Below are positions 1 through 8,216 of a stretch of DNA of 18,347 nucleotides, in pieces. The notes beneath the pieces are model-generated. The model searched no databases. It was not told where the DNA came from and saw only the letters and a list, made by a program, of their open reading frames with translations. Position 1 is the first letter of the stretch, and every line of letters starts with the position of its first letter. Origin of the DNA: Dehalococcoidia bacterium. Its GTDB lineage: Bacteria > Chloroflexota > Dehalococcoidia > Dehalococcoidales > RBG-16-60-22. A program made the translations under genes and the position numbers. The stretch covers positions 1-18,347 of the forward strand of contig JAUWLN010000012.1 of NCBI GenBank assembly GCA_030613665.1, in the 5' to 3' direction.

Positions 1-616
1 TATGCATACGCACCAGTCACTTTTCACCGGTGACCGGAATGCCTTCTTTGACCCCAAAGACCCTTACCACCTCTCCAGGGCGGGCAAGTGCTTCATCGCC
101 GGTCTGCTGAAGCATGCCCCCGAGATTACCGCCGTCACCAACCAGTGGGTCAACTCCTACAAACGTCTTTTCCCCGGCTATGAGGCGCCGGTCTATCTCT
201 CCTGGGCACGGCGCAACCGGTCCGACCTTGTCCGGGTCCCCGGGTACCGACCCGGTCGGGAGAAGGCCACCCGGGTTGAGTTCCGCTCCCCTGACCCGGC
301 CTGCAACCCATACCTCGCTTTCAGCGTAATGCTTGCCGCCGGGTTGAAAGGCATCGAAAAAGGATACGAGATTCCGGAGCCAATCGAAGAGAACGTCTAC
401 ACGATGGGCGAAGAGGAGAGGCTGCGGAGGGGCATTGGCGTTTTACCGGCCAGCCTGCTGGAAGCTATCCTGCTTACCGAAAAAAGTGAACTGGTGAGGG
501 AAACGCTTGGCGACCATGTCTTCGAAGCGTTCATCGAGAACAAAAAAATCGAATGGGACCAGTATCGAACCCAGATAACGGATTATGAGCTGAACAGGTA
601 CCTGCCAATCCTGTGA
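1..616 (+). CDS. glnA: Glutamine synthetase, type I, C-terminal part (5' end outside window)
   Basis: Glutamine synthetase makes glutamine from glutamate, ammonia and ATP in the cytoplasm. Only about the last 204 residues are here. The reading frame is open at the window edge, and the first Met visible (position 2) is internal, in the family's GxMHxHQSL segment. Visible family signatures are the TNQWVNSYKRL and PGYEAPVY stretch, the ARRNRS and VRVP arginine-rich substrate/nucleotide region, and EFRSPDPACNPYLAF with its catalytic-face Arg. The tail reads NVYTMGEEER...GIGVLPASLLEA, which resembles the I-alpha subtype. I do not recognise the adenylylation-site segment of the I-beta enzymes, so control is probably transcriptional and by feedback (inference). 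The gene stops with TGA at 614, and an NrpR-type nitrogen regulator follows 154 bp downstream, which fits a nitrogen-assimilation locus. Identification is secure; the subtype is less so. Confidence 0.96.
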   Translation, partial: MHTHQSLFTGDRNAFFDPKDPYHLSRAGKCFIAGLLKHAPEITAVTNQWVNSYKRLFPGYEAPVYLSWARRNRSDLVRVPGYRPGREKATRVEFRSPDPACNPYLAFSVMLAAGLKGIEKGYEIPEPIEENVYTMGEEERLRRGIGVLPASLLEAILLTEKSELVRETLGDHVFEAFIENKKIEWDQYRTQITDYELNRYLPIL

Positions 617-629
617 TTTCGCCTCCCCG

Positions 630-685
630 GTTGCCTACCAAGACAAAGGGATAAGAAAATACCGATTACGCATTGGCATGGCAAC
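630..685. repeat. Imperfect inverted repeat between glnA and nrpR
   Basis: GTTGCCTACCAA at 630-641 is mirrored by TTGGCATGGCAAC at 673-685. The arms pair over about ten positions with a small central mismatch, across a loop of about 31 bp. No T-run follows, so it is not a standard intrinsic terminator. It lies upstream of the nrpR promoter and could be an operator, an attenuated mRNA end or chance. The rest of the 617-770 gap holds only the promoter and ribosome site of nrpR. Confidence 0.3.
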
Positions 686-710
686 AAATAACCCGGCCGC
701 CTGCTTTTAG

Positions 711-737
711 TTGCTGACCAGCTGGAAATGCTATAAT
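711..737 (+). promoter_or_regulatory. Probable promoter of nrpR
   Basis: A perfect TATAAT -10 box lies at 732-737. The best -35 candidates are weak: TTGCTG at 711-716 with a 15-bp spacer, or TAGTTG at 708-713 with an 18-bp spacer. Transcription would start near 744, leaving a leader of about 27 nt that carries GGGAG (761-765), 5 nt before the ATG at 771. Confidence 0.5.
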
Positions 738-770
738 AGCAACAGTCTATCCTGACAAAAGGGAGCCGAC

Positions 771-1772
771 ATGGCACAGGTATCGACTTTTGAAACGGAA
801 AGAAAAGTAATCGCCATCCTCAAGGTCTTGAGCGAGTCAACGGAGCCGCTCGGCTCTATCCATATTGCCCGGGAACTGGAGCGACACGGCATTTTCCTGA
901 GCGAAAGGGCGGTCAGGTATCACCTCAGGATAACCGATGAGCGCAGCTACACGCAGCCAATGGGCCACGATGGCCGGATGCTGACCGAACACGGCGTTGA
1001 AGAACTCAAAATGGCGCTTGCCCCGGAACAGGTCGGCCTCATCCATGAAAAGCTTGAGCTGCTCGCTTTCCGCACCACTTTTGACCCGAAAACTCGTGCC
1101 GGACAGGTTCCTATAAACACCTCAATCATTGACCAGGCCGAATTTAAGAAAGCAGTGGATGCCATGAGCGGAGCCTTTCGTGCCGGACTCGGTGTCAGCG
1201 ACCTTGTTGCCACCGCGTCGGAAGGGGAGAAACTGGGTTCGGTGGTCGTTCCCAAGGGAAAGATCGGGCTGGCCACTGTTTGCAGCGTGATTATCAACGG
1301 TGTCCTGCTAAAAGCGGGCATTCCCACCGAATCAAGGTTTGGCGGTGTGCTTGAATTAAGAGACTCCAAAGCAAGGCGTTTTGTGGCCATTATCAACTAC
1401 GCCGGCACCTCACTGGACCCATCCGAGCAGTATATCCGGGCCAAAATGACCACGGTTAACGAAGCCGTCAGCACCGGACGTGGTAAAATCCTGGCCAACT
1501 TCCGCGAGATACCGGCCCCGGCAAGGTCAATTGCTCAGGAAGTCATTGATTCCCTCAAGGAATCGGGGATACACGGTGTACACGTGATGGGAAACACCAG
1601 CGAACCCGTCTGCCAGGTTGCCCTCGGTATGAACCGTGTCGGTATGGTGTTGCTTGGCGGTTTGAATCCGGTGGCAGCCGCGGTCGAGGCCGGTATTGAA
1701 ATTGAAAACATTGCCGAAAGCGGCATGATTGAATTCAGCCAGCTGGCCAGTTTCTGGAAATTAAAAGCATGA
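771..1772 (+). CDS. nrpR: NrpR-type transcriptional regulator (winged helix + DUF128/NrpR domain)
   Basis: NrpR proteins are repressors known from methanogens that bind operators of nitrogen-fixation and glutamine-synthetase genes and let go when 2-oxoglutarate is high. This 333-aa protein has an N-terminal winged helix (about residues 8-80, with the LSERAVRYHL recognition-helix style segment and the GR.LTEHGVEEL wing). A single NrpR domain follows (about 85-330). Its signatures are PKGKIGLATVCSVIINGVLL, GIPTESRFGGVLE, FREIPAPA and the C-terminal GGLNPVAAAVEAGI. It sits directly downstream of glnA, which supports a nitrogen role. The start at 771 has GGGAG 5 nt upstream. The gene overlaps the next one by 4 bp (ATGA at 1769-1772). 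Family assignment is strong; effector and targets in this organism are inferred. Confidence 0.92.
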   Translation: MAQVSTFETERKVIAILKVLSESTEPLGSIHIARELERHGIFLSERAVRYHLRITDERSYTQPMGHDGRMLTEHGVEELKMALAPEQVGLIHEKLELLAFRTTFDPKTRAGQVPINTSIIDQAEFKKAVDAMSGAFRAGLGVSDLVATASEGEKLGSVVVPKGKIGLATVCSVIINGVLLKAGIPTESRFGGVLELRDSKARRFVAIINYAGTSLDPSEQYIRAKMTTVNEAVSTGRGKILANFREIPAPARSIAQEVIDSLKESGIHGVHVMGNTSEPVCQVALGMNRVGMVLLGGLNPVAAAVEAGIEIENIAESGMIEFSQLASFWKLKA

Positions 1773-4540
1773 GCTACTTCGATGAGTTGGATAAAATATG
1801 GGGGAAGGCCAGTTCCGGTTCGAGCCAGCCCCTGAAAAGCATGATGGGGCCTGGCCATACCAGAAGATGGCTGATCGCCATTGGAGCGTTCATTGTTCTG
1901 TTTATTTTTGCCAGCATCAGCAAAAGCATCTACACCGAATGGCTCTGGTTTGATAGCCTTGGATTCAGCAGTGTCTATTCGACCATACTGACCACCAAAA
2001 TCTGGCTCTTTTTTGTGGGTGCTTTTATCTTCCTGGGCCTGCTTCTGGCCAACCTCTTTCTGGTACGGCGGCTATCGCCGCCTACTGGAGGTAATATACT
2101 CACCGGACAGGGGTTGCTGGTGGTACGCCGTGCCATTGACTTTGGTATCCTCACCACGGCGAGTTTTATCAGCCTCATTTTCGGCCTCGTTACTTCCGGT
2201 CAATGGGAAATGGTGATGCGCTTTGCCCACGCCACCGACTTTAACGTCATCGAGCCACTGCTGGGAAGAGATGTGGGCTTTTACCTTTTCAGCCTGCCCC
2301 TCTACCATTTTATACAGGGGTGGTTGCTCTGGGCAGCCGTGCTCATTCTGCTCTTCACAGGAGGCCTATATATTTTGAATATAGGCCGCAATCGTGCCAG
2401 CTTCAACCGGCGGATTAAAGGACACCTCTCAGCACTCGGTGCCGTCATCTTCTTCCTCATCGCCTGGAGCTATCGATTGAATATTTTCGACCTTCTTTAT
2501 TCGGAACGCGGTGTCATTTTCGGCCCCGGTTATACCGATGCTCACGCCCAGCTACTGGCCTGGCGACTCCTCGTTGCCATCACCATTATCTGCGGTCTGC
2601 TCATTATAATCGGCGTCTTCCGCCGTGGCCGGCGCTGGCTCTATGGGCCGATTTTTCTATGGATTGGCATCGCCATTATTTTTGGCAGCATTTATCCGAC
2701 CATTATGCAGAGATTCCAAGTGGAACCAAGCGAGCTAGCACGGGAAAAATATTACATCAAGAATAACATCCAGTTCACTCGCCTGGCTTTTGGCCTCGAC
2801 CAAATTGAGGAAAGGGATTTTCCCATTGAACTTGCCCCAAGTGAAGATGACATCTCCAATAATAGCGCCACCATAAACAACATCAGATTATGGGATTACC
2901 GCCCCATCAAGGACACGTATAACCAGATACAGTCCATCAGGCTGTACTATGATTTTACCGATATCGATGTTGACCGATATCTGATCGATGGCAGTTACCG
3001 CCAGGTGCTCCTCGGAGCGCGAGAGCTTTCTCCAGAAAAACTTGCCTCCCAAGCGCAGACCTGGGTGAACCGTCGGCTGCAATTCACGCACGGTTACGGC
3101 GTCACCATGAGCCCCACCAACGAGGTTACGGAGCAGGGGCTCCCCAATCTGTTGATTAAGGATGTACCGCCGATTGGCATCATAAAAATAGAGAGACCGG
3201 AAATTTACTTTGGCGAAAAAACAACTGACTATGTTATCGTCAACACCGGGATTGCCGAATTCGATTATCCCAAAGGGGATACCAATGTCTACACCCGTTA
3301 TGAAGCAGACGGCGGTATCAGGCTTAGCTCATTTCTACACAAGCTGGCCTTCGCCTGGCAGCTTGGTGATATTAACATACTTATCAGCGATGAGCTCTCC
3401 GAAAAGAGTCAGCTCCTGTACCGCCGCAATATCCAGGAGAGAGTGAATACCATCGCTCCTTTCCTTAAGCTAGATAGTGACCCATATATTGTCATCGCTG
3501 ACGGTCATCTTTACTGGATACAGGATGCCTACACGATTTCTGACCTCTACCCCTATTCCCAGCCCAATGCCAGCGGTATAAATTATGTCCGTAACAGCGT
3601 CAAGGTGGTCATCAATGCCTACGATGGTTCAGTTACGTTTTACCTCATTAACCCTGAAGATGCGATAGTAAATACGTACGCCTCTATGTTCCCGGCTCTG
3701 TTCCGACCGATTGACGAAATGCCGGAATCACTCCGGGAACACCTGCGCTATCCTCTGGACCTCTTCCGGGTTCAGGCCTCTGTCTACCAGACCTACCACA
3801 TGACCGACCCGCGCGTCTTTTACAACAAGGAGGACCTCTGGACTGTTCCCGTGGAAACATATGCCGATTCCGAACGCAGCATGGAGCCATACTATGTGAT
3901 TATGAGGCTGCCGGGTGAAGAGCAGGAGGAATTTGCGCTCATGCTCCCCTTCACCCCCACGCAGAAAGATAACATGATAACATGGCTGGCCGCCCGCAGC
4001 GATGGTGACAAATACGGTACACTCATTGCTTACAACTTCCCCAAAGACAAACTGGTCTATGGTCCAAGGCAGATTGAAGCCAGGATTGACCAGGACGCGG
4101 CCATTTCCGAACAGTTCACTTTGTGGAGTCAGAAGGGCTCGCAGGTTATCCGAGGCAACCTGTTGGTTATACCTATAGAGAAATCAATCCTGTATGTTGA
4201 ACCGATTTACCTGCAAGCGGAGAGAGGTCAGCTGCCGGAACTGAGAAGGGTAGTGGTGGTCAGCGGCGACATGGTTGCTATGGAAAAAACCCTTGCTGAG
4301 AGCCTGAATGCCATCTACGCCGGCCTGCCCACCGAAGAACTGCCGTCAAGTGCCCCGGAAACAACGGAAAAGCCGGATAAGCTGGCGGAGCTGGCCAAGC
4401 TCGCGCAGAAGCACTACGACAAAGCACAGGACTACCTCAAGGAAGGCGACTGGACCGGCTGGGGAGAAGAGCTGGGCAAAATGTCAGAAGTCCTGCGCCA
4501 GCTTGTAGAACTCACGGAAAGCCAGCAACAGGCGAAGTAA
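1769..4540 (+). CDS. UPF0182 family large membrane protein (COG1615)
   Basis: This 923-aa protein matches the UPF0182/COG1615 family, whose function is unknown. The N-terminal third (residues about 34-315) holds some seven hydrophobic membrane segments. It includes the family hallmark after the first segment, YTEWLWFDSLGFSSVYSTIL (55-74). A large, mostly polar region follows (about 320-860) and is probably outside the membrane. It carries family-like stretches such as NNIRLWDYRPI and YTRYEADGGI. The extreme C-terminus (about 872-920) is a charged helical segment with HYDKAQDYLKEGDW, also typical of the family. The ATG overlaps the nrpR stop, and GGAAA lies 8 nt upstream, so translation is probably coupled. 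A link to nitrogen control is suggested only by the shared operon. Confidence 0.93.
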   Translation: MSYFDELDKIWGKASSGSSQPLKSMMGPGHTRRWLIAIGAFIVLFIFASISKSIYTEWLWFDSLGFSSVYSTILTTKIWLFFVGAFIFLGLLLANLFLVRRLSPPTGGNILTGQGLLVVRRAIDFGILTTASFISLIFGLVTSGQWEMVMRFAHATDFNVIEPLLGRDVGFYLFSLPLYHFIQGWLLWAAVLILLFTGGLYILNIGRNRASFNRRIKGHLSALGAVIFFLIAWSYRLNIFDLLYSERGVIFGPGYTDAHAQLLAWRLLVAITIICGLLIIIGVFRRGRRWLYGPIFLWIGIAIIFGSIYPTIMQRFQVEPSELAREKYYIKNNIQFTRLAFGLDQIEERDFPIELAPSEDDISNNSATINNIRLWDYRPIKDTYNQIQSIRLYYDFTDIDVDRYLIDGSYRQVLLGARELSPEKLASQAQTWVNRRLQFTHGYGVTMSPTNEVTEQGLPNLLIKDVPPIGIIKIERPEIYFGEKTTDYVIVNTGIAEFDYPKGDTNVYTRYEADGGIRLSSFLHKLAFAWQLGDINILISDELSEKSQLLYRRNIQERVNTIAPFLKLDSDPYIVIADGHLYWIQDAYTISDLYPYSQPNASGINYVRNSVKVVINAYDGSVTFYLINPEDAIVNTYASMFPALFRPIDEMPESLREHLRYPLDLFRVQASVYQTYHMTDPRVFYNKEDLWTVPVETYADSERSMEPYYVIMRLPGEEQEEFALMLPFTPTQKDNMITWLAARSDGDKYGTLIAYNFPKDKLVYGPRQIEARIDQDAAISEQFTLWSQKGSQVIRGNLLVIPIEKSILYVEPIYLQAERGQLPELRRVVVVSGDMVAMEKTLAESLNAIYAGLPTEELPSSAPETTEKPDKLAELAKLAQKHYDKAQDYLKEGDWTGWGEELGKMSEVLRQLVELTESQQQAK

Positions 4541-4588
4541 AGCAGTTCACCTGCCAGCCTTCTAATTTGCGCCGATTTTCTATCCAGC

Positions 4589-4651
4589 TATAATTAAGAA
4601 GGATATCTATAATCTATTGCAAGTTGACATTTATGCGATTAGTATTATACA
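4589..4651 (+). promoter_or_regulatory. AT-rich promoter zone upstream of padR
   Basis: Two perfect TATAAT hexamers occur at 4589-4594 and 4608-4613, and a perfect TTGACA lies at 4624-4629. The TTGACA is followed after 16 bp by TATACA (4646-4651). A short palindrome, GTAT-T-ATAC (4642-4650), sits on that -10 region and could be part of an autoregulatory PadR operator (inference). No coding sequence is seen in 4541-4686. Confidence 0.5.
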
Positions 4652-4686
4652 TAGGATAACAAAATATTATTTCTTACGAGGTAATT

Positions 4687-5022
4687 ATGGTACAGAAGCG
4701 AGAACTCATTAAAGGCAATTCCGACTCCCTGCTTCTCTGCTTGCTGGCAAAGCAGCCAATGTATGGCTACCAGATTATCAAGGAGCTGGAGGCAAGAAGT
4801 CAGGGCTACTTTCAATTCAAGGAAGGCACGTTGTATCCGGCGCTTCATCGCCTGGAAAAGGCAGGGTTGATTCTCGGTAAATGGCAGATGCTGTTCAACG
4901 GTCGGCCAAGGCGATACTACCACCTTACGGCCAAAGGACACGCCAAGCTTTCCACCGAGAGGGCCCAGTGGCAGGATTTCATCAACGCGGTGAATTTGAT
5001 ATTGCAGCCGGCAGAAATTTAA
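4687..5022 (+). CDS. PadR-family transcriptional regulator
   Basis: This is a 111-aa winged-helix DNA-binding protein of the PadR family. The fold is shown by YGYQIIKELEARS (about 18-34), the central EGTLYPALHRLEKAGLI recognition part, and the wing with PRRYYHLTAKG. The start is supported by GAGG (4678-4681), 5 nt before the ATG. Only 12 nt separate it from the following membrane-protein gene. PadR repressors often govern the transcription of an adjacent HAAS-domain membrane protein, and that pairing is seen here. The inducing signal cannot be read from the sequence. Such proteins usually bind as dimers to a palindrome overlapping their own promoter, which would fit the AT-rich zone upstream. 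Confidence 0.93.
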   Translation: MVQKRELIKGNSDSLLLCLLAKQPMYGYQIIKELEARSQGYFQFKEGTLYPALHRLEKAGLILGKWQMLFNGRPRRYYHLTAKGHAKLSTERAQWQDFINAVNLILQPAEI

Positions 5023-5034
5023 ACGGGTAGAGCC

Positions 5035-5976
5035 ATGACCACAGCGTTAAATCACTACCTGGAAATCATCCGGAACAACCTGAGGATTGACCTTGCCGAA
5101 GAAAAAGAGGTCATCAGCGAACTGGAGACGCATATTGAAGATAAGCTCCAGGAGCTAAAAGAATGCGGCCTTTCCGAAGAAGAAGCGGAAAGCACCTGTC
5201 TCGGGCTGCTGGGCTCCGCCAGGGTAATCGCCCGTCAGATATATGAAGCTCACAGTCAGGGCAGCTGGGGACAGGCCTTTTTAGCCGCCATGCCACACCT
5301 GCTTTTCGCGGCACTGTTTGCCCTCAACTGGTGGCACCACATCGGCTGGCTGTCTATCATTCTGGTCATGGTAATCGGCACGTCCATCTACGGATGGTGG
5401 CACGGCAAACCGGCCTGGGTTTTTCCGTGGCTGGGTTTCTCTCTGATTCCGGTGGCTGTTTTCGGGCTCATCCTGCTCTATTTACCCAAGGAGTGGTCTC
5501 TCCTGACCATCCCGTTTTACTTCCTGTTTGCCCTGTGGTGGCTGTTCTGTATCGTGGTCCAGACAACAAAGAGAGACTGGCTGCTCAGTTCTTTAATGCT
5601 GCTCCCCGTGCCGATTATCATTGGCTGGTTCCTGACTCTGGTACCGGATGCGAAAATAACCGCTCAGACTATGGAGCGCGTCAACTACTTCGCCCCCTGG
5701 ATTGCAGTGAGTTTCCTTATCCTGGCTCTGACCATAGCCGCTTTCATTCGCTTGCGTCAGCGGTGGCTGCGCATCGCCTTATTAATCATTTCCGGGCTGC
5801 TGACGCTGACCATCGTGGTCTATTATGTCGGCGGTAAGCTCGATGCACAGACCTTCGCCGGACTTATCCTGGTAATGTGGGGGCTTTTCCTGGTTCCGCC
5901 TCTCCTGGAGCGGTGGCTCAGGAAGAGCCGGCGAATATTCAAACGCCATGTTTTTTTCTCTCCGCGCTATCCGTGA
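5035..5976 (+). CDS. HAAS/DUF1700-like membrane protein, PadR partner
   Basis: This is a 313-aa integral membrane protein. Residues about 1-75 form a charged helical domain (LNHYLEIIRNNLR, EEKEVISELETHIEDKL, EEAESTCLGLLGSARVIARQI) that matches the HAAS-type prefix found on proteins encoded next to PadR genes. The rest (about 83-295) contains roughly eight hydrophobic segments, followed by a basic tail (ERWLRKSRRIFKRH) expected to stay in the cytoplasm. No catalytic or transport motif is visible. It forms a two-gene unit with the preceding PadR gene. It may sense or answer envelope stress or signals, but that is inference from the gene pair. The ribosome site is weak (GGGTAGAG, 5025-5032). Confidence 0.8.
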   Translation: MTTALNHYLEIIRNNLRIDLAEEKEVISELETHIEDKLQELKECGLSEEEAESTCLGLLGSARVIARQIYEAHSQGSWGQAFLAAMPHLLFAALFALNWWHHIGWLSIILVMVIGTSIYGWWHGKPAWVFPWLGFSLIPVAVFGLILLYLPKEWSLLTIPFYFLFALWWLFCIVVQTTKRDWLLSSLMLLPVPIIIGWFLTLVPDAKITAQTMERVNYFAPWIAVSFLILALTIAAFIRLRQRWLRIALLIISGLLTLTIVVYYVGGKLDAQTFAGLILVMWGLFLVPPLLERWLRKSRRIFKRHVFFSPRYP

Positions 5977-6031
5977 ACTGAAACCAATCTCATCGATTTT
6001 TATGTAGAATTGCGGCCCGGAAAGTGAGCAA

Positions 6032-6667
6032 ATGGTAGTAAACGCCACGATAGCAATAGTTGTTGCCTACCTGCTTGGCTCCATACCCTTCGCTTACATC
6101 GCCGGCAAACTGCTTAAAGGAATTGACATCAGGCAGGTCGGCGGCGGCAATATGGGCGCCGTGAACACGGCCCGGGAAATAGGGCCGGTGCCGGGACTCC
6201 TGGTGCTCGCCGCCGATATCGCCAAAGGGTCGCTGGCGGTAATCATTGCCCTCCGGCTGGACCTGTCACTGATACTGGTCTTTGGTGCCGGCTTTGCCGC
6301 CGTGCTGGGACATAACTGGCCCGTGTTTCTGAAGTTCAGGGGAGGGAAAGGGGCGGCGACTACCATCGGGGTTCTGTTCGCGCTGGTCCCGCTGGAGTTC
6401 GCCATCAGCCTGGCCTTTATTCTGGCCATCATCGTTATCACCAGCAATGTCCGGCTGGCAGTTGCCGCCGGGCTGGCCGTCTTGCCGTTTATCATCTGGC
6501 AGATAAATGGTTCCGGGATGCTTATCATCTACTCGATAGTAATGTTTCTCTTTCTTTGTGCCAGGTCACTGTCGGATACCAGAGAGATCGTGGCCAGAGT
6601 CGGTGATAAGAGAAGTCTCATTTTCGACCGTGAGTATCACTTCTGGCAATCCAGGAAAAGCAAATGA
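6032..6667 (+). CDS. plsY: Glycerol-3-phosphate acyltransferase PlsY
   Basis: PlsY is a membrane enzyme that moves the acyl group of acyl-phosphate to glycerol-3-phosphate, making lysophosphatidic acid, the first step of phospholipid synthesis in most bacteria. The 211-aa length is normal. Three family motifs are seen: LLGSIPFAYI (14-23), GGGNMGAVNTAREIG (37-51, a variant of the usual GSGNPGATNxxR), and HNWPVFLKFRGGKGAAT (94-110). K65 lies in DIAKG. Five or so hydrophobic segments are present. The start is preceded by GGAAAGTGAG (6019-6028 region). The gene overlaps degV by 4 bp (ATGA 6664-6667), so the two are probably co-translated. The 5977-6031 gap has a TAGAAT-like -10 (6005-6010) but no good -35. 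Confidence 0.95.
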   Translation: MVVNATIAIVVAYLLGSIPFAYIAGKLLKGIDIRQVGGGNMGAVNTAREIGPVPGLLVLAADIAKGSLAVIIALRLDLSLILVFGAGFAAVLGHNWPVFLKFRGGKGAATTIGVLFALVPLEFAISLAFILAIIVITSNVRLAVAAGLAVLPFIIWQINGSGMLIIYSIVMFLFLCARSLSDTREIVARVGDKRSLIFDREYHFWQSRKSK

Positions 6668-7530
6668 ATAACGTAGCCGTGGTAACCGACACCACTGCCT
6701 GCATCCCTCAGGAGAAGGTAGCGCATTACGACATTGAGGTCGTGCCGGTCCAGCTTATTTTCGAGGACAAAACCTACCGCGACGGCATTGACATCAGCGC
6801 TGCCGAGTTTTACGCGCGGCTCCGTGAGTCATCCAGGCCACCGACCACTTCCAGTTCTTCACCCGAACTGTACTTTGAGGCTTTCCAGAAAGCCGGCCGG
6901 AGAGCGAAAAGCATTCTCTGCATCACCGAGCCATCCAATTTCAGCGCCATGTACAACTCGGCAACAGTAGCCCAAGAAGAGATGGCAAAAATATCGCCTG
7001 ACGTGAACATAGAAGTGCTCGATTGTACCACCGCTGCCGCCGGGCAGGGGCTGGTAGCGCTGGCTGCCGCTGAGGCGGCAACAACAGGCAAAAACCTGAA
7101 AGAAGTGAAAGAAACGGCGGAGCAGGTCATGGGACGGGTAAACCTGTTCGCCACGCTGGACACGCTCCATTATCTGGCAAAAAGCGGGCGCGTGCCGCAG
7201 GCGGCGGCACTGGTCAATTCGATTCTGCAAATCAAGCCCGTTTTTACGCTCAACCGCGCCAGCGCCCATACGGTTGCGCTGCCACGCACTATAAAGAGCG
7301 CCATAAAGCGCATTCTGAAGCTGATGGAGCAGAACGTGGTGCCAGGAGAGGCCCTCCACGCAACGGTGATGCACGCCGACGCTATTGATAACGCCATCGT
7401 TTTAAGAAATCGCATTGCCTCTCAATTCAACTGCGCCGAACTCTTTATCACCGAATTCACGCCGGTAATGGGCGTCCACACAGGACCCGGTCTCCTCGGC
7501 GTTGCCTTCTACAATGAAAGCTCCTTATAA
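6664..7530 (+). CDS. degV: DegV-family fatty-acid-binding protein
   Basis: DegV (FakB-like) proteins hold a fatty acid in a deep pocket and, in Firmicutes, present it to the kinase FakA, which makes acyl-phosphate. Here 288 residues fit the family. The N-terminal AVVTDTTACIP, the ligand-loop region PPTTSSSSPELYFEAF (about 58-74), ITEPSNFSAMYNSA and the C-terminal GVHTGPGLLGVAFY are typical. The gene overlaps plsY, which uses acyl-phosphate, so a role in feeding or sensing fatty acids for phospholipid synthesis is a reasonable inference. No FakA-like kinase gene is seen in the window; the P-loop protein that follows is of another family. The 7531-7610 gap contains no ORF of note. Confidence 0.94.
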   Translation: MNNVAVVTDTTACIPQEKVAHYDIEVVPVQLIFEDKTYRDGIDISAAEFYARLRESSRPPTTSSSSPELYFEAFQKAGRRAKSILCITEPSNFSAMYNSATVAQEEMAKISPDVNIEVLDCTTAAAGQGLVALAAAEAATTGKNLKEVKETAEQVMGRVNLFATLDTLHYLAKSGRVPQAAALVNSILQIKPVFTLNRASAHTVALPRTIKSAIKRILKLMEQNVVPGEALHATVMHADAIDNAIVLRNRIASQFNCAELFITEFTPVMGVHTGPGLLGVAFYNESSL

Positions 7531-7598
7531 CTGCCAGAGACCGCTAAAAATAGCCGCTGAGTCCTGCCGACCATCTGGCGCAATCGTGAAAAACATTC

Positions 7599-7604
7599 TA
7601 TAAT
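7599..7604 (+). promoter_or_regulatory. TATAAT -10 box placing a transcription start at the GTG codon
   Basis: A perfect TATAAT ends at 7604, seven bases before the G of the GTG start at 7611. No Shine-Dalgarno sequence precedes that GTG. The -35 region is poor. The geometry is that of a leaderless mRNA (inference from spacing). Confidence 0.5.
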
Positions 7605-7610
7605 CAGGGT

Positions 7611-8201
7611 GTGACCGAGACACAGGTTGTTAGCGACACAGAACAGCTCTTGGAAAGCCTGGAGCAACTTCCCGAGCCAGTGGTCAAGCCAGCTTTCGTT
7701 GTTGTCAGCGGCCTGCCCGGAACCGGCAAATCATATTTCTGCCGCCGGCTGGCGGAGAGAACCCCCGTTATCATCCTGGAAAGCGATGTGATGCGTAAGG
7801 CACTTTTTCCATCGCCTGCCTACAGCATGACGGAAAGCGCCCGTCTGTTCCAGGCCATTCATCATCTCATCGAGCACCTGTTGAAAAAAGGCATACCCCT
7901 TGTCCTTGATGCCACCAATCTCTCGGAACGAAATCGCGAGCACTTTTACCATATTGCTTACCAGCTCGATGCCAGGCTGGTCATGGTGCGCGTGGAAGCA
8001 CCGCCCGAGGTGGTGCAGGAAAGACTCAGGAACCGTGCGGACGGCACCGGTTCGGAAGAAGACCAGTCGGAAGCTGACTGGGCGGTGTTCCAGAAAATGA
8101 AAACCTCGGTACAGAAAATTCGCCGCCACCACTTTGCCGTTGATACTTCGCGGGACATAGCGCCGGTCCTGGACAAGGTTGTCAGAGAGATAAACCGATG
8201 A
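7611..8201 (+). CDS. P-loop NTPase, predicted small-molecule kinase (AAA_33-like)
   Basis: This 196-aa protein has a Walker A motif, GLPGTGKS (34-41). It also has a lid/substrate-type segment, LESDVMRKALF (57-67), a Walker-B-like VLDATNLSERNREH (about 101-114), and a distal arginine cluster, VVQERLRNRADG. This matches the predicted kinases of COG0645/COG4639 type that phosphorylate small molecules; the substrate is unknown. The 26-residue N-terminal extension before the P-loop strand is acidic and unremarkable. The start is GTG, with a TATAAT box directly upstream and no ribosome site. A downstream start with a good ribosome site was not found. The gene ends 15 nt before pepA and likely begins the operon pepA-UPF0173-ilvC. 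Confidence 0.85.
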   Translation: MTETQVVSDTEQLLESLEQLPEPVVKPAFVVVSGLPGTGKSYFCRRLAERTPVIILESDVMRKALFPSPAYSMTESARLFQAIHHLIEHLLKKGIPLVLDATNLSERNREHFYHIAYQLDARLVMVRVEAPPEVVQERLRNRADGTGSEEDQSEADWAVFQKMKTSVQKIRRHHFAVDTSRDIAPVLDKVVREINR

Positions 8202-8216
8202 AAGGAGATATAAAGT

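Noticed and set aside
7536..7560. Possible terminator after degV (GCTA-AAAA-TAGC)
   Set aside because: The stem is only 4 bp, mismatched beyond that, and no T-run follows.
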